Below, in pieces: positions 34,311 to 45,348 of a stretch of 64,000 nucleotides of DNA. The DNA lies in the NCBI GenBank assembly GCA_002007465.1, contig LNAC01000377.1:793349-857348 (forward strand). The letters are read 5' to 3'. This stretch comes from Ailurus styani (taxonomy: Eukaryota > Chordata > Mammalia > Carnivora > Ailuridae). The stretch's first letter is position 1. Every line of letters starts with the position of its first letter. A program made the position numbers and the translations under genes. Below the pieces are notes generated by a model. The model did no database searches, was not told the DNA's origin, and worked only from the letters and a program-made list of their open reading frames with translations.

Positions 34311-34459
34311 ATTTAAAAAAAACAGCTATATTGCTTAGATAAAAATGTCTGAATTTATATCTTGATGATATAAGTTCTTCATCAAATTAATACAGCTAAA
34401 ATTCTGGAAAAGAAATTTTCTTCAGGTGTGGTACAGCAGTTTCTGTACTATTTGATACA

Positions 34460-35107
34460 TATATGTCATACTGGTTTTCTATTGTGTGTAACAAATTATC
34501 ACACATTTAGTACCTTAAAACGTGAATCCGTTGTGTCACAGTTTACGTGGGTCAGGAATCTTGATACGGGTTAAGCTGCAGGGCCTTGTGTTAGGGATTT
34601 TACCTGTCTGGTGCTGTGATGTCGTGAGGTTTGATGTCCTCTTCCAAGCTCACTGGTTGTTGGTTCAATATGGTTCTTGTACTTGTAGTACTGAAGGCCC
34701 CCGTTTTCTTGCTAGCTGTCAACTGATGACCCTCTCAGCTCCTAGAGAGTGCCCTCATGTCTGCCACATGGCCCTGTTCATATGCTTTCTGACAGCATGG
34801 TGGTTACCTACAGGGCTGACAGGAGAATCTCTTCAGGAAAGGGTCATTTACTCTTTTAAGAGCTTTCTCTAAGTCGGGCCTACCTTGATTAATTGAAAAT
34901 CAACTGCCTTAGAATCTTAATTACATTTAAATCCCTTCACTTCTGTGAATGGGTTCATGTAATTAGGTTATATAATTTAACCTAACCATGAAAATGAAGT
35001 CCACTTCCTTAATAGTCCTGCCCGCACACCATGGAGGGAGGGATTATACAGGAGATGTGTACCAGAGGTGGGAATCTTGGAGGTCTTCTTAGAATTCTGC
35101 CTACATG
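34460..35107. repeat. ancient dispersed repeat, family not assigned
   Basis: ctattgtgtgtaacaaatta, agtttacgtgggtcaggaat, ttccaagctcactggttgtt and ttagaattctgcctac follow a common eutherian repeat related to 15360-15800. The frame at 34522-34872 is inside it. Confidence 0.5.
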
Positions 35108-35109
35108 GA

Positions 35110-37290
35110 CACACAAAATGACTATATTTGATTTTACCCACTGGGCGCACCTGGTTTCAAGCCTGTCTATTGTTTTGTCCATTTAACTACAGCATTTGAA
35201 TATAGCTTTTTTCCATTGTATTTTTTGTCCTCCCTTTTTATATTCAAATGGAGCTTTTGACTGAAATAAATTGTTGTGGGTAGGAGAGGAATATGCTTAA
35301 AAATTATTAACTTATGAGCAGAAGGGCAGGGTTTGCTAGAGTTCTGTTTTTGTTTTCTTACTTATATATGACTGAAATCTTAAGTTTTCAAAGGAACAAA
35401 CAATTGAGAGGACACGTGACTCCCTGATCTCTGCCAAGCTAGTCACTTACACTAGCAGTTCATAAGAGTATGCTGCTCAGGCAGACTGCTTCAGGTATGG
35501 TAGTTGAAGACAGGTGAGCTTTTTAAAACATTCTTCAAAGGTACCTCGTAAATTATAAGCTTAAGATTACAAAAAGAATATGAAACTTACATAAAGGAAC
35601 AGACTGTTTTAAGAGAAGAGAATTGCTTTAAAGTGGTAAAAGAACCCCTTAGATTGAGGAGTCAGGAATGTGAAATACACTTCTTCCTATGAAATCTTTT
35701 TACATGTCTTCAGATAAACTCAAGGCTCCTACCTTTATTCTAATTCTTGCCTGTATCCAGGCTTTTAAAACATCATCCTATTTGGCTGCTTTGCTCCCCA
35801 TCCCCCCTAAATAGAATAAGCTCCTTGAAGGCAGCATCCATGTTTTGTCTTCTTTCCTAACAACGCTTGACTTACAGGAGGCAATCAGTAAATACTCCTT
35901 GATTCTGCACTTCATACTTCTTCATAGTGGTAAAGAATATTAGCACATTCATGTTTATAGTGCAGAAATGAACTTTAGCTCATGTTGAAGATATTTTGCG
36001 TAGCAGTATAATGAATTCTAAAGTTATTGCCCTCAAGTGATTCGCTTTTATTCCTAGAAAGGTGTTTGAAAATAATTTTAGTCTTACCAGCAGGCCTGGT
36101 TATCTGTTTACCAGGCTCATGGCAAACCAGAAACAATTTATGAAGGGGCTAAGGAAGGTTATTACAGAAGTATTATTAATATAATTAGCATGCCACTTCA
36201 TGATCAGTCTCTGTCTTCCTCTCTGGTTACTTCTGTACTGGATAGCCAAACTGAACATTGTGTAGTTTCTTGACTATACTGTTGTCTTTTGCCAGTTATC
36301 TCTCTGTAGCATCCAGTGCCTAGCATTATCATAGAAAGGTGATACTCTGTATATTGTACAGTGATTTGCTTTTGTTTCTTTTTCATAGGATATACTTGAA
36401 GGTAGGAAACCATGCCTATCTTCTTAATTCAGCTTGTCACAGAATAGACATTTATATGTAAGGGAGTGAATGAGACAATGAAACTGAAAACCAGACTCGT
36501 GGTTTAAAGCACATGGTCTTCAATGTAGGGGTATGCAAGTTCACAAACCTTAACTCCCAAGGGTAGTTCTCTCCACAGCACAGTGGTACAAATGGTGCTC
36601 ATGATGTCCATGATTAAAAATGCTGCAGATTTAAGTTTATATTACACACAAGTTTAAGGGGGATTAACCTACAATCAAGTGAGGCATATAAAACATGCAT
36701 GCAGTCATGTGCTTTGGGGCTTATGATCTTATCCTTTATTCTTAAGGTCACTAGGTTTGTGTTGAATAGAGCTGAGATGTCCACAAGCTCTTCTTTTTTA
36801 TACCTGTGGTCATTTTAGAAGGTTTGCTACAAGTGTTCTGAGATCTCTTGTTGTCTTTGCATGATCATAAAGAAGGTTAATTTAAAAACAGAATGAAAAA
36901 ATACTAATCTTAGTGAAGATGGACAGTAATCTTTCTGTACGTGATATGTGATTTTACCTCAGGTTTTCTTAACATGAAGTCTTATCCTTTAGAATTTTAG
37001 AATTAATACCAACAGAAAAGATATTAATAGATATTTTATGGGTAACATAGGAAGGACCTTGCATTTTTGAGCAGTGCTGTTTTGTCTTTTAAAAAAGTTT
37101 TTGTAAGAGAGATCTGTTGCCAGAGGCAACCTTTGCCATCCTTATATTTGTTTTGATGTTTAATTTTTAATTTCTTTCCAGTCTCTGCTAACACAAATAC
37201 CTAGAAAATCCAGACTGTCCTTCATAGACATGATTCTCCACACTGGTGCAGCTAGCCATGAACTATCCTTTTCTTCTCCCTCTTTTTCCC
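35110..37290. other. RNF38: first-intron DNA upstream of the first coding exon
   Basis: No CAN SINE. Small L2-end-like segments occur at 35805-35905 (ataagctccttgaaggcagc) and 36390-36470. The rest looks unique. The frame at 36204-36413 is unsupported. Confidence 0.4.
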
Positions 37291-37292
37291 AG

Positions 37293-37442
37293 ATATCTCC
37301 CGGGGCCAATTCAGCATCTCTACCTGGCCATCCTAACAAGGTGATTTGTGAAAGGGTGAGACTTCAGAGCCTGTTCCCTCTCCTCCCAAGTGATCAGAAT
37401 ACTACCGTTCAAGAGGATGCTCACTTCAAAGCTTTCTTCCAG
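37293..37442 (+). CDS. RNF38: RNF38 coding exon (N-terminal, ISPGAN...AFFQ)
   Basis: This 150-nt exon encodes 50 residues beginning ISPGANSASLPGHP and ending DAHFKAFFQ, which I recognise as residues 5-54 of the long isoform of RNF38, a nuclear RING-type E3 ubiquitin ligase reported to act on p53. It is bounded by a pyrimidine-rich acceptor (ctctttttcccag) and a gt donor after CAG at 37442. Both ends are in phase 0, so skipping it would keep the frame. It contains no methionine, so translation must start in an upstream exon or, without one, in the next exon. I found no upstream exon encoding the four residues (MACK) that precede it in the human long isoform as I recall it. The open frame continues upstream to 37230, but that stretch is intron and polypyrimidine tract. 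Identity is secure; the exact initiating exon is not. Confidence 0.93.
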
Positions 37443-38290
37443 GTTCTTATATATTTACCCTTTCCCTACATAGGGCTGAAAGTCACAGATACATTTTAGG
37501 TTGTTTCTAGGAAGGCTTAAAACAGAATTCTCAATATCTCCTTCTTTTCTGTTGTATGTGGGAGTAAGTATTCTTCTTAGAGGACTTCTTCAACATAACT
37601 TTTCAGCCAGCTTTTCTGAAGAATGTTTGTCTTCTCTTGAGCTGCTGTTTATTATTTGACCACTTAATATTCTTGTTTTTTGATCTTTTGGTCTAAATCA
37701 CTTATCCTAATAGGCCAAGTTCCATAGGAAAATAGAAGATATTACAGATATATGAAGTTGTATAGGAATGGAAAAATAGAAGCATGCGAGATATTTTTTT
37801 AAAGCTGTCACTTAGTGCCTAGAGTTTGATAGTGATGTATATTTCAAAAAGAAAACATGGTAACTTGCTTTCCATCACTTTTGATACCTGTAGGTAAAAT
37901 GTGATTAAAATTTTTGTTATTATATATATAATGAAAATAAATTAAGGCAGGGACTGTCATTAGTTTATTCACAAGATTGCTACGATGTGCTCACATAAAT
38001 TACTGGCAACTCAGTTTCCAATCCATTGTTCCTGGAGAAGCATGTTTTAGTAACGGAAGTCAGTATTAGTATTACCAAAAGGAAAGTAGTTACACAATTC
38101 GCTTCTGGATATTAGGGTTGTGGGCCAGGGCATATATTTGTGTATGTATATATAAATTTGAGCTAGTGAGAGTCGCTGACCAGAGCGTGGACTTTGGGAT
38201 AGAATCAGCTCATTTTCTGTTTGTGTGGGAGTGGTAGGTTGGGGCTTGGGACTTGTTCTGAAAGAGAAATGTTTGTGATATATTAAATTG

Positions 38291-38323
38291 GAGATGTGAA
38301 TTTTTTTTTTTTTGAGATGTGAA
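38291..38323 (-). mobile_element. apparent poly(A)-only insertion
   Basis: gagatgtgaa at 38291-38300 and 38314-38323 flanks a bare T13 run, as for a minus-strand retro-insertion reduced to its tail. The target lacks the usual TT/AAAA, so slippage is quite possible. Confidence 0.45.
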
Positions 38324-39630
38324 ATTTCTGAGAATAACTTTGTAGGTGATCCACGGCTCTTCAATGTGATATACCTTGTTGCAGTTTGTGCCAGGGTCTC
38401 CCCTTTGCATATTTTGTCTTCTTTGTTTTTAACCCTCTTAATAATAACCCAGTCGTGGATGGTTTTCTAGATGCAGAAATAGGCTCAGAAAAGCTCTCTG
38501 AGATGCCCAGTTACATAGCTAGTTATTGGCAGAGACTCAAATTCACCTTTTGCTAATTCTTGTTTACTATAACATACCACTTTTAGATAACAGATATTTC
38601 TGTAAATAGTACAGTATATGTTAAGAGACATAATTATGTATTGAATTAAATGGAAGATTGACTACCATTTTTGATACAGCCTTGGTCTGTAATAGCTTGA
38701 TATTTAGTGGTAAACCAGTGTAGCTAAGGAAAATAATGACTTACTACTTTTACTACTGCCACCAATAAACAGTTACTTGATGTTTTCTTTGCTTTCCATA
38801 CTTCTTTGAGTCTGAGGCATTAACTCAATATTAACTGTAAACTCAAGGAGTTGCCGGCGTATGCAGTAGATTTAAACATTTGTTTTGAAAACAAAAAGCC
38901 AATTCCAGTTGAGTGTTGCAGGAAGATGAAAGGTATTATTGTCAAATTTTTACTTATAGTCCTAGTTAAACTTAAGTCTTCTTTTTTTCTAACTTTAAAA
39001 CAAGGCCCTCAGTGTACTTGGCTCCCAGGGAACACTGGAGATTTTTCTCTGCCCACTTCCTCGCCTACCACTGTTGCACATGAAGCAAAGTGAATCCTCA
39101 CATCCCCTTTGAGATACTGTCACATATCTTCAACTAATTCTGATAATACAGTTGGGTATAATTTCTTGTTCTAGTTATTCTTCTCTCATCCTTAGAAAAC
39201 TTAGTTGCCACATGAAAGGAAGAAATCTACACATTTCTTATCCTCGGAGTTATTTTTATGTGTTATGTTTTCATTTCTTGGTTCTCCCCCAAGTTCCTTC
39301 TCTCCCAGCTTTTTCTTCTTTTCTTTCCCTTTGGAATACTCCATTTTAAACAGACTCACCTACCTCTTTTGTTTTGTTTTGTTTTGTTTTCTTAAAGCAT
39401 CCTCTTTATTACCTTATCCTAGCTGAAACCAGTCTCTCTTCAGAAGTATCATTTTCCCTGCAATCTTGTGTAGGAGTAAAAAAAAATTGACACCCCCCCG
39501 CCTTCAAGTGCGGGAATTGAGTATGCATCCAGTAAGTTGGATGGCCATAGAGAAGAAGGAAAGTGTTTGATATTCTCCTGGATCCTTGTTTCCAACCACC
39601 AGTTATCTTTGAACAATATTCTCACCTGTT

Positions 39631-39657
39631 TTTGAGCTATATTTGTTATAGCTCAAA
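39631..39657. repeat. 11-bp perfect hairpin
   Basis: tttgagctata and tatagctcaaa separated by 5 bases. Confidence 0.8.
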
Positions 39658-39799
39658 TATAGTTATATTTGGAGTCATCTCCATTTTATCAGTTTTGTCA
39701 CTGTTCTTGTTTATTGAAGATCTTTGTACTTTGCTTGTTTTATATTACTCTTGGTCAAAATCTTTCAAAATTTGCTTTTTTAATTTTTAAAGTTACAAA

Positions 39800-40270
39800 G
39801 TATTTCATATATAAAAGTTATAAAGTATAAAGCAGACACATGTGTAATTTAAAAAAACCCCATCCATCTTAAGTCAACCATTACCAATACTTTAGAAGTA
39901 TTCAGATGACCTTCCATATTATATCTACCTGCTGTCCCATACCTGTGCTTGGGTAAAACTCTGAATTTTGTGTTTAATACCCCTTAGCTTCTCTGAGTGG
40001 TTTAACCACATGCAGTATCACTCAATACTATACTGTTTAGTTTCTGAACTTAATATAAATGGTATCATACTTTGTATTTTTATCATTTTAAGATTCAGCC
40101 ATGTCGATGCATGTGGCCATGTAGTTGACTCATTTTCCTTTCAGTATTTCATTTTATATGGATATGCTGACATTAATATGTTACTCCAAATTTACATGTT
40201 CTTTTTGGTGGACATTTCCAGTAGTTCCCAGTTACTTACTATTATTGTAAGCATTGTTGCCATGAACATT
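39800..40270 (-). mobile_element. L1M 3'-end-like remnant
   Basis: aatggtatcatactttgtat, ttcagccatgtcgatgcatg and gtaagcattgttgccatgaa resemble the reversed 3' part of old L1. Confidence 0.4.
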
Positions 40271-40279
40271 TTTTTTTTA

Positions 40280-40479
40280 GATTTTTTTTTTTAATTTATT
40301 CATTTGACACAGAGAGAGGGATTACAAGTAGGCAGAGAGGCAGACAGAGAGAGAGGAGAGAGGAGGAAGCAGGCTCCCCGCTGAGCAGAGAGTCCGATGT
40401 GGGCCTCGATCCCAGGACCCTGGGATCATGACCTGAGCCGAAGGCAGCGGCTTTAACCCATTGAGCCACCCAGGCGCCC
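40280..40479 (-). mobile_element. CAN SINE
   Basis: TSD ttgccatgaacatt / ttgccatgaatatt. Confidence 0.94.
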
Positions 40480-40527
40480 TTGCCATGAATATTCTGTGTT
40501 TCCTGGTTGGTATCAGTTGATATATAT

Positions 40528-40908
40528 TTTTTAAAGATTTTATTCATTTGAGGGCACCTGGGTGGCTCAGTGGGTTAATGCCTCTGCCTTCGGCTCAGGT
40601 CATGATCTCAGGGTCCTGGGATCGAGACCCGCATCGGGGTCCCNTCCTCCTCTCTCTCTGCCTGCCTCTTTGCCTACTTGTAATCTCCTCTGTCAAATAA
40701 ATAAATAAAATTTTTTAAAAAAAGAAAAAGATTTTATTCATTTGAGAGAGAGGGAGAGAGCACCAGTGGGAGGCAGAGGAAGAGAGGGAGAGGGAGAAGC
40801 AGACTCCCCGTTGGGCAAGGAACCCAATGAGGGGCTCGATCCCAGGACCCTGGGATCATGACCTGAGCCAGAGGCAGATGCTCAACTGACTGAGCTACCC
40901 AGGTGCCC
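40528..40908 (-). mobile_element. CAN SINE split by a second SINE
   Basis: Reversed SINE whose tail region aagattttattcatttgag is duplicated around an inserted plus-strand SINE at 40554-40727. Confidence 0.93.
40554..40727 (+). mobile_element. CAN SINE nested in a SINE
   Basis: Plus-strand element inserted in the tail of an antisense one; TSD aagattttattcatttgag. An N at 40644 replaces about 25 expected bases of the body. Confidence 0.93.
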
Positions 40909-40919
40909 CTCATTTGATA

Positions 40920-41520
40920 TTTTAATTTCTATAAAAGTGATGGCTTTGTGTATTTATTATTCTAGATTTTCTCACAGAAGAGGTATAGATATAAGCACAT
41001 TTGCATCTCTATAAAAATAAGTCTATATTTAACATTAGACTCAAAATAACCCACTATAATTGGTCTAGAAATTTAAAGTATAATTAACATACAGTAAAAT
41101 TCACCCTTGTAGAGTACAGGTTTGTGACTTTTTTTTTTTTTAAGATTTTATTTATTCATTTGACACACAGAGAGAGATTACAAGTAGGCAGAGAGGCAGG
41201 CAGAGAGAGAGGAGAGAGGAGGAAGCAGGCTCCCTGCCGAGCAGAGAGCCCGATGCGGGCCTCGATCCCAGGACCCTGGGATCATGACCTGAGCCGAAGG
41301 CAGCGGTTTTAACCCACTGAGCCACCCAGGCGCCCAGGTTTGTGACTTTTGACAAATGCATACAGATGTGGAACCACTGCCACAATCAAGATACTAGAAC
41401 AGTTTTGTCTCCCAGAAAAATTCCCTCTTATCTCTGTTGTCTACCCCTTATAGTTTTGAAATTAGTAGTTTCTGTACTGTCAGCTGATTCATTGATTGTG
41501 ATTGAAGATAGGGTGCTTTC
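40920..41520 (-). mobile_element. L1 3'-end remnant split by SINE
   Basis: gtataattaacatacagtaa, gacaaatgcatacagatgtg and cacaatcaagatactagaac follow a reversed L1M 3' end. Confidence 0.5.
41133..41335 (-). mobile_element. CAN SINE
   Basis: TSD aggtttgtgactttt on both sides. Confidence 0.95.
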
Positions 41521-41587
41521 ATAAAACAGGTACATTGTGGAAAATTTAGATTTCATGTCTAGCACAACCCTTGATTTTGGTGGGGGG

Positions 41588-41627
41588 GGTTTGTGTGTGT
41601 GTGTATGTGTGTGTGTGTGTGTGTGTC
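41588..41627. repeat. (GT)n microsatellite
   Basis: About 40 bp of GT with one TA interruption, preceded by a G8 run. Confidence 0.95.
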
Positions 41628-41854
41628 CTAATGATGGCTATGTGATACTTTATTTTGTAAATTTATGAAAGTTAATTAGGTAATTGAAATTTTCATGATT
41701 TATACACAGAAATAGACAGGTTTCTGAAAGAGAAGACCATTGTAAAAAAAAAAATTCTCTTCTCCAGCAAAGTTAGAGACTTAATAAAAATTTCTTCCAA
41801 AATTGCAGAATTTTATGATTTTATTTTATTTTATTTTATTTATTATTATTATTA

Positions 41855-42047
41855 TTTTTTAATTTATTCATTTGACACAGAGAGAGAGATTACAAGTAGG
41901 CAGAGAGGCAGGCAGAGAGAGAGGAGAGAGGAGGAAGCAGGCTCCCTGCCGAGCAGAGAGCCCGATGTGGGCCTCGATCCCAGGACCCTGGGATCATGAC
42001 CTGAGCCGAAGGCAGCGGCTTTAACCCACTGAGCCACCCAGGCGCCC
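41855..42047 (-). mobile_element. CAN SINE inserted in a truncated SINE's tail
   Basis: Complete reversed SINE lying within the T-rich tail of the truncated element at 42048-42136. Confidence 0.9.
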
Positions 42048-42136
42048 TTTTTTTAATTTTTATTTATTTATTTATTTTTAATTTATTTATTCATTTGACA
42101 CAGAGAGAGAGATTACAAGTAGGCAGAGAGGCAGGC
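42048..42136 (-). mobile_element. 5'-truncated CAN SINE
   Basis: Only the tail and the first body segment (acaagtaggcagagaggcag) remain. TSD gaattttatgatttta at 41809-41824 and right after the truncation at about 42137 shows the truncation happened at insertion. Confidence 0.92.
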
Positions 42137-42249
42137 GAATTTTATGATTTTAGAATCTGTACAGAGTTATCCTAAACTCATAAGAAATATTTTCAAAGAA
42201 AAGACAGGGGGGAAAAACTTCTTTGAAAATTGTTTTAAGGAGGGGGGCG

Positions 42250-42441
42250 GCGCCTGGGTGGCTCAGTCATTAAGCAGCTGCCTTCGGCTCAGGTCATGAT
42301 CCCAGGGTCCTGGGATCAAGCCCCACATTGGGCTACCTGCTCGACAGGAAGCCTGCTTCTCCCTCTCCTACTCTCCCTGTTTCTGTTTCCTCTCTCACTG
42401 TGTCCCTCTCTGTCAAAATAAGTAAATAAAATCTTTAAAAA
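42250..42441 (+). mobile_element. CAN SINE
   Basis: Imperfect TSD attgttttaagg / attgttgtaagg. Confidence 0.92.
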
Positions 42442-42449
42442 AATTGTTG

Positions 42450-43080
42450 TAAGGGACAATATGCCATAATAGATACTAAATCATATTATAAAGAAATAGC
42501 TCCATGTCAGTGGGCTGTTTGTTGTTAAACACAGTGGATGTTTTTCAGTCCCTGTCTTAAGTGACCTCTCAGTTGAATCCTTAAAACTCCATTCCACTGG
42601 CTTCTTTCAGCCGACATTCCACTTTCCTCTCATCAGCTACTCGGCATAGAATATTTCTTAGGAGTTCAGTGTTGGGCTTCCTTTTCTCTGTATAAGTTAT
42701 TTGGGGAAATTACGTCCATGCCTGTAGATTCATTACCTACCATCTATCTGTATACCAAAAACTAAAATTTCTAGTCTCTGAGCTTCAGCCATCTGCAGAA
42801 CAACTCCATCTCAGAGGTATCTCAGGGTATCTGAGAGGGATCTCTTGAGTTCAGGTTCTTGATATCTTCTTTGTTTCCATTGGTTTCATGTTTATGCTTC
42901 AGGTTTTTTATTTTAACCATTGATTTATGTTTATAGCTTAAAATTATTATAGTTACAGATTCATGGTTCATAAAATCTAGTGCTTTGGTGGAATTAATAT
43001 ACCATTTAGAAAAAATTACAACATCAAGGTTAAATAAGTTTTTGTGAACCAGTGGTATTTTGTATAATTAAAAATTAAGA
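42450..43080. other. intron DNA, nothing recognised
   Basis: No SINE, no coding exon; mixed unique-looking sequence. Confidence 0.35.
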
Positions 43081-43083
43081 AAG

Positions 43084-43218
43084 GGATGCCCGGGTGGTTC
43101 AGTCAGTTAAGCATCCCAACTCTTGATCTCAGCTCAGGTCTTGATCTCAGGGTTGTGAGTTCAGGCCCCGCATTGGACTCCACGCTAGGCATGGAGTCTA
43201 CTTTTTTTTTTTTTTTTT
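43084..43218 (+). mobile_element. old CAN SINE, 3'-truncated, joined to a T-run
   Basis: Head gggatgcccgggtggttcag and body to catggagtctac, then an 18-base T run instead of the expected CT-rich segment and A-tail. Confidence 0.8.
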
Positions 43219-43263
43219 AAAGAAAGAATAGGACATTAATATGTTATTCAAACTTTAGCCACG

Positions 43264-43305
43264 TAGGCCTCCCTAAACTTAAGGAGTTGAGTTTAGGGAG
43301 GCCTA
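43264..43305. repeat. perfect 16-bp inverted repeat, 10-base loop
   Basis: Left arm taggcctccctaaact (43264-43279), right arm agtttagggaggccta (43290-43305). Both arms are perfect complements. Confidence 0.97.
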
Positions 43306-43830
43306 GAAGTTGGACTACCAGTATGGCCAATGATAGTAACATCGTATTTTCACATATATTGGATTCTATTCATTATGATGGGACTACAATGCTATACCAC
43401 TAGAGTCCCTTTCCAAGCACTCACTGCACATAAAAAACTATTCTTTTCTTTGGCCTTTCATGAAAAAACAGAAACTTGGGATCACATCCAAAAGCAAACT
43501 TCTGATTTTTTTTTTAAAGCATGCTTTTGAAAGTACAATATTTGAAGCCTCTTTCCCCCTCTGTATGTATAAGATAACATCCCAGAAAAATGTGCTTTTA
43601 GTGGTTTTTATGTGTTTTGTAGTGTTTTTATATGGTTATGAGTTTAGACTTTATTTTGAAAGCTTTTGAGCTGAGAAATATCATAGCTATACATTAGAAA
43701 ATTGAAGTCCAGTGTGAATTATGTGAAACAGGACTTTACATTGTGTCATTCAAGAGCAGTGTAATCATTCAGTCGTCTTTGGTTCGTCTTGACTAATAGA
43801 AACACATGAATCTGGATATAGTTAAACAAA

Positions 43831-44071
43831 GACTTCAGGTGTGGAGAATTAAATGAGAGAATGTATAGAGATCATTTTATAAGCCATATTGTGTGATTGA
43901 AATATGAAATTGTTAATTTCCTGCTTTCCCCTTCCTTCTATCCTTCCTTGACTTCAGGTTATGGAGAATTAAATGAGAGAATGTATTATAGAGATAATTT
44001 TATAAGCCATATTGTGTGATTCAAATATGAAATTGTTAATTTCCTGCTTTTCCCTTCCTTATATCCTTCCT
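43831..44071. repeat. 119-bp tandem duplication
   Basis: gacttcaggt begins at 43831 and 43950. The two copies differ at a handful of positions and by a 3-base insertion (tat). Confidence 0.95.
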
Positions 44072-44235
44072 TTGCAAAACAAACAACAGAAAAAACAGGT
44101 TCGTCTGGATGGTTGTTCTTTATTACCAACTTGCTTTATATGGAGTGTTTTAGTTTTGTCAGTACTTTAATAACTATTATTTAAAATGAATGGAGTTCAG
44201 TGTTTTCTATCTCTGGTCATTTATTTTTATTTTTA

Positions 44236-44432
44236 TTATTTTTTAAAGATTTTATTTATTTATTTGACAGAGAGCGAGAGATCACAAGTAGGCAGAGAGG
44301 CAGGCAGAGGGAGAGGGGGAAGCAGGCTCCCTGCTGAGCAGAGAACCCAATGCGGGCCTCGATCCCAGGACCCTGAGATCATGACCTGAGCCGAAGGCAG
44401 AGGCTTTAACCCACTGAGCCACCCAGGTGCCC
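44236..44432 (-). mobile_element. CAN SINE
   Basis: TSD ctatctctggtcattta / ctatctctgggtcattta. Confidence 0.95.
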
Positions 44433-44544
44433 TATCTCTGGGTCATTTAAATATAACATTTGTTTCTTAATTGTGAAATAAGAAATTTTATCTTTTGTCA
44501 GAGATAGTGAAGGCAAGTGGAGAAGGTTTGGGTATTTCTTTTTT

Positions 44545-44545
44545 G

Positions 44546-44580
<35 letters not shown>

Positions 44581-44865
44581 AGAAAGAGTGAGTTGGGGTG
44601 GGGGGGACAGAGGGAGAAGGAGAATCTTAAGCAGGCTCCCTGCCCAGTGCAGAGCCCGATGTGGGACTTGATCTCGGGACTCTGAGATCATGACCTGAAC
44701 TGAAGTCATGAGTCAGACATTGGGGGTGCCTGGGCTAAAGTGTCCAGCTTGCTTAAGATTCTTTCTTTTCCCTCTGCCTGCCTCTTTCTCTATTTCCCTC
44801 TCTTAAGTTGGGGGAGTAGGGGGAAGAGCTGGACGCTTAACTGACTGAGCCACCCAGTTATCTTG
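44545..44865 (-). mobile_element. rearranged CAN SINE with inverted internal segment
   Basis: Antisense SINE from a (gatt)8 tail to gtcatgagtcagacat. It is interrupted at about 44722-44820 by a sense-oriented partial SINE (ggtgcctgggctaaagtgt ... ctctgcctgcctc) and resumes as reversed head (cttaactgactgagccaccc). Confidence 0.8.
44548..44580. repeat. (GATT)n microsatellite
   Basis: About eight perfect gatt units derived from a SINE tail. Confidence 0.95.
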
Positions 44866-44935
44866 AAAAGTAAATTTCTCTTCTATGGTGGGTTTATCCT
44901 TAGGGACTTTTCCTAAGAGAGTCCCTTAACTTGGT

Positions 44936-45066
44936 TTGGTGGTTCTCAGAGTAAAGTCCCAGACTAGCTGTAGCAAGTGTCACCCAAGATCTATTTAGAA
45001 ATGAAGATTTGTGGGCCCACGAACCTAGTGGTTCTGACAGATGCAGAAGTGTAAGAACCACTGGCC
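44936..45066. mobile_element. MER5A-like hAT transposon remnant
   Basis: Starts ggtggttctcagagtaaagt and ends agaaccactgg, the paired terminal repeats of MER5A, with the cggttctgacagatg-type interior. Confidence 0.65.
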
Positions 45067-45348
45067 AAGTTAATGGGAGTATCCCTCCAGATTCTGCTGT
45101 GCATTTACCTCTGTCAAGAGTCCTTGTGATAGCATAATTCTGAACCAGTTTCTATTTTTCTAACTTTAGAGGTTCATAGGTGGCCTCTATGGGTAATGAA
45201 AAAATTGAACCCTAACCTTGGTGTGAAGAGCTAACCTGTGGTTTGAATTCTCAGGGGAGAAATCTCTTCTCCAGTTCCCAGCCCAGACAGAGTAGGTATG
45301 TTTTCTTATTGATTCTCCATGCCAGTGAGCTTTTTCTAGTCCTCCCTT

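Larger units (their letters stand above)
37443..39800. other. RNF38: intron after the first coding exon, SINE-free
   Basis: A MIR-like remnant lies at about 38440-38570 (gatgcagaaataggctcaga, cccagttacatagctagtta). No other element or exon recognised; the frames here are short. Confidence 0.45.

Noticed and set aside
37230..37292. In-frame upstream extension of the RNF38 exon with an ATG at 37230
   Set aside because: It spans the polypyrimidine tract and the cag acceptor; the known protein begins this exon at ISPGAN.
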